Source: an uncultured bacterium
Lineage (GTDB): Bacteria; Bacillota; Clostridia; Oscillospirales; Ruminococcaceae
Assembly: GCA_905214265.1 (NCBI GenBank)
Contig: CAJMLQ010000036.1
Coordinates: 1 to 23,841 of the forward strand
Length of the DNA stretch: 23,841 bases
Direction: 5' to 3'
In this document: one piece after another, positions 20,719 to 23,841 of the stretch
How the letters are laid out: every line of letters begins with the position of its first letter
Numbering within the stretch: position 1 is the stretch's first letter
Notes under the pieces: model-generated
What the model was told of the DNA's origin: nothing
The model's database searches: none
What the model saw: only the letters and a program-made list of their open reading frames with translations
Translations under genes and position numbers: made by a program

Positions 20719-21843
20719 ATGGAAAAATCCAAGGTTTATTTTACCGATATGCGGGCGGTTCCCGGAACCAATCTTCTAACAAAGCTTCAAAAGCTCATCC
20801 GTCGGGCCGGCGTGGGCGAGATCGACATGAAGGAGCGCTTTGTGGCCATCAAGATCCACTTCGGCGAGCCAGGCAATCTCTCCTTCCTCCGTCCGAATTT
20901 TGCTAAAGCGGTGGCGGACGTGGTGAAAGAACAGGGCGGGAAGCCCTTCCTTACCGACTGCAACACTTTGTATGTCGGACGGCGCAAAAACGCCTTGGAC
21001 CACCTAGACGCTGCCTGGGAAAACGGCTTTACCCCCTATTCTTGCGGATGTCCTGTTATCATCGCCGATGGCCTTAAGGGCACAGACGAGGTCCTGGTCC
21101 CGGTGGAGGGCGGCGAGTATGTCAAGGAAGCCAAGATCGGCCACGCCATTATGGACGCCGACGTCGTCATCTCCCTGAACCATTTTAAGGGTCATGAAGC
21201 CACCGGTTTCGGCGGCGCGCTGAAGAATCTGGGCATGGGCTGCGGCTCCCGGGCCGGAAAGATGGAGCAGCACAACTCCGGAAAGCCCGATGTGGACCAG
21301 AGCGTCTGCGTCGGCTGCCGCACCTGCGCGAAAAACTGTGCGCATGGCGCCATTTCCTTCGGCGAAGACCGCAAGGCTTCCATTGATCACAGCCTTTGCG
21401 TCGGATGCGGACGCTGCCTGGGGGCCTGCAACTTTGACGCCATCTACAATCAAAACCCCAGTGCCAATGACGAGCTGAACTGTAAGATCGCCGAATATGC
21501 CAAAGCGGTGGTTCAGGGGCGCCCTCAGTTCCATATCAGCATCGTCATGGACGTCTCCCCCTATTGCGACTGCCATCCGGAAAACGACCTTCCTATTATT
21601 CCCGACGTGGGGATGTTTGCATCCTTTGATCCGGTGGCCCTGGATGTGGCCTGCGCCGACGCCTGCAACGCCATGCCGGTACAGGCGGGCAGCAAGCTGG
21701 ACGGCAACCTCCACGCCCACGGTGACTGCCACCACGACCATTTTACCAACACCTTCCCCGATACCAATTGGCGCAGCGGTATCGATCATGCCGTCAAGCT
21801 GGGCCTTGGCAGCCGGGAGTACGAACTGATCACCATAAAATAA
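20719..21843 (+). CDS. DUF362 domain protein with two 4Fe-4S ferredoxin motifs
   Basis: A 374-aa cytoplasmic iron-sulfur protein. The N-terminal DUF362 part (about 1-190) includes VAIKIHFGEPGN, the DADVVISLNHFKGHEATGF block (written here in part) and GGALKNLGMGCGSRAGK. Then come two 4Fe-4S binding motifs, C197-x2-C200-x2-C203-x3-C207 and C227-x2-C230-x2-C233-x3-C237, and a second DUF362 segment (about 250-374) with VMDVSPYCDCH and DPVALDVACADAC. Such proteins are widespread in anaerobes and are often annotated as 4Fe-4S or Fe-S-cluster proteins; the reaction is not established. The single-gene unit has its own promoter and terminator. GAAAGGA precedes the ATG. Confidence 0.93.
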   Translation: MEKSKVYFTDMRAVPGTNLLTKLQKLIRRAGVGEIDMKERFVAIKIHFGEPGNLSFLRPNFAKAVADVVKEQGGKPFLTDCNTLYVGRRKNALDHLDAAWENGFTPYSCGCPVIIADGLKGTDEVLVPVEGGEYVKEAKIGHAIMDADVVISLNHFKGHEATGFGGALKNLGMGCGSRAGKMEQHNSGKPDVDQSVCVGCRTCAKNCAHGAISFGEDRKASIDHSLCVGCGRCLGACNFDAIYNQNPSANDELNCKIAEYAKAVVQGRPQFHISIVMDVSPYCDCHPENDLPIIPDVGMFASFDPVALDVACADACNAMPVQAGSKLDGNLHAHGDCHHDHFTNTFPDTNWRSGIDHAVKLGLGSREYELITIK

Positions 21844-21845
21844 GA

Positions 21846-21875
21846 AAGATGAGCCGGTCTTCCGGCTCATCTTTT
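21846..21875 (+). terminator. Terminator after the DUF362 gene
   Basis: AAGATGAGCCGG-TCTT-CCGGCTCATCTT is a 12-bp perfect stem with a 4-nt loop followed by TT. The symmetrical A/T flanks could also stop transcription of the convergent URO-D-like gene ending at 21886. Confidence 0.9.
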
Positions 21876-21885
21876 GGCTGTATGT

Positions 21886-22860
21886 CTATTTTTCGTCAAG
21901 GGGATACTTTCCGTACTGCTCCACCGTCCGGTAGAGAGCCTCCAGGTTTTCCGGCGGAAACGGCATATACTGGTCCGCGCAGCAGAGATATCCGCCGTCC
22001 CGTCCCAGCAGTTCCATTACCCGGATGGTTTCTGCCTGGATCTCCTCCGGGGAGGCCATCATCAGCAGCGCCGAACTGACGCCGCCCATAAGCGCCATCC
22101 GCCCCCGAGTCTTTTCCCGCACTATGGAAAGATCGTTGGCCGTAGCCTGGATGGGATTTAAGATATCGACGCCCAGCTCTATAAAAAGGTCCAGCAAGGG
22201 TTCGATGTGACCACAGGAGTGAAAATTGATCAGGACCCCACGGCTTTTGTAGAGGGAGATCAGCCGCTGGTATTCCGGGACCAGAAACTCCCGAATAATG
22301 GCTGGACTGAGGAGCAGGCTGTGCTGTGTACCCAGATCGTCTCCGAAATCTGCCAGCTCAATGCCGCACTGGAGATAGTGCTTGGCGATCCCCAACTGGA
22401 AGTCCATGATGTGGTGAAGAATATCCTTGACTTTTTCCGGCCCGGTGTAAAACCACTCCATCATGTTCTCCATCCCAGCCAGCATATAGGAGCGTTCCCA
22501 CAGAGTGTCCCGGTGGGAGCCGGCGATAAGCAGCTCTTTGTCGGGACAGTTTTTCGCCCGTTGGTAGATCTGTCCGCAGATCCGTGGATCGTCCGGGTCA
22601 GGCCACTGGTAGGAATCGTAGTCCTCCGGATCCGCCAAAGGATATTCCTTGGGAAGACCCATGACATTCCCCAAGTCCTTGTGCCACCCCGTCCCCCAGA
22701 TGTCCTTCCAGGAGGCGCCTGCGGGCTGGCCGTCGCCTCCGCCCGCAAAGCCTTCGTGATTGCTGCCGTAGTAATGGATCCCCCAGGCGGGGATTCCGGA
22801 CACGATCCGCTCTGCTGGTTCAAACCGGATGAGCCGGAGAAAATTTTCCCGGTCGGTCAA
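21886..22860 (-). CDS. Uroporphyrinogen decarboxylase (URO-D)-fold protein, probably methyltransferase-like
   Basis: A 324-aa protein of the URO-D/MtaA/CmuA superfamily. The zinc-site motif NFHSCGH (212-218), with H214 and C216, is typical of the corrinoid-linked methyltransferase-like branch, not of true HemE. The C-terminal GGYLCCADQYMPFPPEN segment is also characteristic. No heme-biosynthesis genes are nearby. The start is a TTG at 22860, chosen because AGGAG lies 8 bases upstream and the frame opens with the family-typical TDRENFLRLIRFEPAERI. It follows the solute-binding-protein gene after 21 bp on the same strand. This subfamily is often next to ABC sugar-uptake genes in Clostridia; the substrate is unknown. 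Confidence 0.88.
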   Translation of the reverse strand: MTDRENFLRLIRFEPAERIVSGIPAWGIHYYGSNHEGFAGGGDGQPAGASWKDIWGTGWHKDLGNVMGLPKEYPLADPEDYDSYQWPDPDDPRICGQIYQRAKNCPDKELLIAGSHRDTLWERSYMLAGMENMMEWFYTGPEKVKDILHHIMDFQLGIAKHYLQCGIELADFGDDLGTQHSLLLSPAIIREFLVPEYQRLISLYKSRGVLINFHSCGHIEPLLDLFIELGVDILNPIQATANDLSIVREKTRGRMALMGGVSSALLMMASPEEIQAETIRVMELLGRDGGYLCCADQYMPFPPENLEALYRTVEQYGKYPLDEK

Positions 22861-22881
22861 AGCAATTTCTCCTGTTCTGAA

Positions 22882-23841
22882 TTACTTGCCCAGAAGTTCT
22901 TGATTGACCTCGTCCAGCACAGGTTGAACCTTCGGGCGGACTGACTCGATCCATTTGTTCCATTCCTCGGCCAGATCGCCGCCGGAAAGCAGGACCTGGG
23001 TCATGGCGTCGCCGGCATTGAGGGTGAAGTTGCTCTTTTCCGGCGTGGACAGGAAGGTGTAGTCATAGTCCAGCATGGAAACGCTCATATTGGCTTCCTT
23101 TGCGCGGAAGATGTCCAGAACAACGTTGCGCTTCTCGTCGGAGATAGTAGGATCGTGGAGCGCCCAGTCGTCCGGGAGGATGGGCTTGGTCCAGAAGTAG
23201 TTCTTCATCTGGGAGGTGGGAACGCTGCCGTCCTCATTGGTTTTGATTTCGTACTGGTCGCCATTTTTGACGTAATCCTCGCCTTCAACGCCCAGGTAGA
23301 CCAGATACTGCCCCTCTTCCGTAGCGATATAATCAAAGATGGAGAGGATACGGTCCATTTTTTCATCGTCGATGTCGGCGTTGAAGATGCTGCTGGCCCA
23401 GTAGTTGTTGATATTCTGTGCGTGATAAACGCCGTCGTTGTCCGTAACTGCGGCAATGCCGATGCACTCGAAGGGATCCATCCCCGGGTTTGCTTCCGCA
23501 AATTGGGCGGTAAACTCGCTGGCATAGTGGGATACGGAGCAGCCGTCCAGCATAACGCCGGCCTTTCCGGCGAAGAACTTATCGCGGTATTCGATGCCTT
23601 TGATGGTGTAGAAATCCGGATCAATGACGCCGGTGGACAGGATCTGCTTCATGTTCTGCAGGCCGTCCAGGGTTTCGCTGTCAAAGGGTCCGTACACATA
23701 CTCGGTGCCGTTGTTGTAAATTTTATCGAAATTGTCATTGAAAGGCCGGACAAAACTATGGTAGAGGTTGTAGGGCGCACCAGTAATACCGATGGTCTTT
23801 CCGGCGCCATTTCCACCCGGATCCTTTTCGATCATCTGTCC
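22882..23841 (-). CDS. Extracellular solute-binding protein of an ABC importer (C-terminal part)
   Basis: The last 319 residues of a family-1-type (LplA-like) sugar-binding protein, still in frame at the window edge, so the signal peptide and N-terminal lobe lie outside. Recognisable segments are SETLDGLQNMKQILSTGVIDPD, here as two blocks, RDKFFAGKAGVMLDG, EEGQYLVYLGVEGEDYV and a C-terminal GGDLAEEWNKWIES. It captures a carbohydrate, probably an oligosaccharide or glycoside, outside the membrane for an ABC importer whose permease genes would be upstream, beyond base 23841. The URO-D-like gene follows 21 bp downstream, forming one operon. The full-length protein would be expected to have about 500-560 residues. 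Confidence 0.88.
   Translation of the reverse strand, partial: GQMIEKDPGGNGAGKTIGITGAPYNLYHSFVRPFNDNFDKIYNNGTEYVYGPFDSETLDGLQNMKQILSTGVIDPDFYTIKGIEYRDKFFAGKAGVMLDGCSVSHYASEFTAQFAEANPGMDPFECIGIAAVTDNDGVYHAQNINNYWASSIFNADIDDEKMDRILSIFDYIATEEGQYLVYLGVEGEDYVKNGDQYEIKTNEDGSVPTSQMKNYFWTKPILPDDWALHDPTISDEKRNVVLDIFRAKEANMSVSMLDYDYTFLSTPEKSNFTLNAGDAMTQVLLSGGDLAEEWNKWIESVRPKVQPVLDEVNQELLGK

Noticed and set aside
21886..22860. True uroporphyrinogen decarboxylase HemE
   Set aside because: The HSCGH motif and the C-terminal CCADQYMPFPPEN-type ending belong to methyltransferase-like relatives, and no tetrapyrrole genes are adjacent.

Overview
The window looks like a chromosomal segment of a GC-rich Firmicute of the class Clostridia, most likely a gut Oscillospiraceae (Oscillibacter/Flavonifractor-like). 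The evidence is strong AGGAGG ribosome binding sites, sigma-A-type promoters with TATAAT boxes in short AT-rich gaps, a DUF1540 protein, an ammonia-dependent AsnA, Bce-type and Ytr-type transporter operons, and hairpin-rich intergenic repeats. This placement is an inference from gene content; no rRNA or other phylogenetic marker is present. No tRNA, CRISPR array, integrase, transposase or phage gene was found.

Layout. 1-1294: the 5' part of asnA (minus strand, cut by the window edge), a 62-aa ribbon-helix-helix protein on the same strand, and a divergent 52-aa coiled-coil-like protein on the plus strand. 1295-1887: a gene-free, hairpin-rich stretch holding copy 1 of a dispersed repeat. 1888-7326: a carbohydrate block with a GHL6-type glycosidase-like protein on the minus strand and, divergently, a Gfo/Idh/MocA oxidoreductase, a ThuA-like protein and a second Gfo/Idh/MocA oxidoreductase. 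An inverted second copy of the repeat sits between thuA and the second oxidoreductase. 7418-7591: a DUF1540 Cys-rich protein, convergent on a shared terminator.

7786-12586: an apparent operon of exopolyphosphatase (Ppx/GppA), polyphosphate kinase (PPK1), an OmpR-type response regulator and an intramembrane-sensing BceS-like kinase, ended by a 19-bp perfect terminator hairpin. 12703-15427: the matching BceA/BceB-type antimicrobial-peptide transporter with its own promoter; a sequence close to the BceR operator consensus forms the apex of the preceding terminator. 15567-18943: a YtrA-type GntR repressor under a full-consensus promoter that overlaps a 28-bp perfect operator palindrome, followed by an integral membrane protein, an unrecognised membrane-anchored extracytoplasmic protein and an ABC ATPase.

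19066-21843: an ADP-ribosylglycohydrolase-family protein with an extra C-terminal domain, and a DUF362 protein with two 4Fe-4S motifs. 21886-23841 (minus strand): a solute-binding lipoprotein-type gene, cut by the window edge, followed by a URO-D-fold methyltransferase-like gene with a TTG start.

Functionally, the window combines sugar-derivative catabolism (possibly oxidative 3-keto-type chemistry), polyphosphate turnover transcriptionally linked to a cell-envelope stress sensor, and two regulated ABC systems for envelope stress. The most unusual items are the ppx-ppk-bceRS arrangement with its dual terminator/operator sequence, the Ytr-like operon built around an unknown extracytoplasmic protein, the oxidoreductase/ThuA/GHL6 cluster, and the paired inverted repeat elements.
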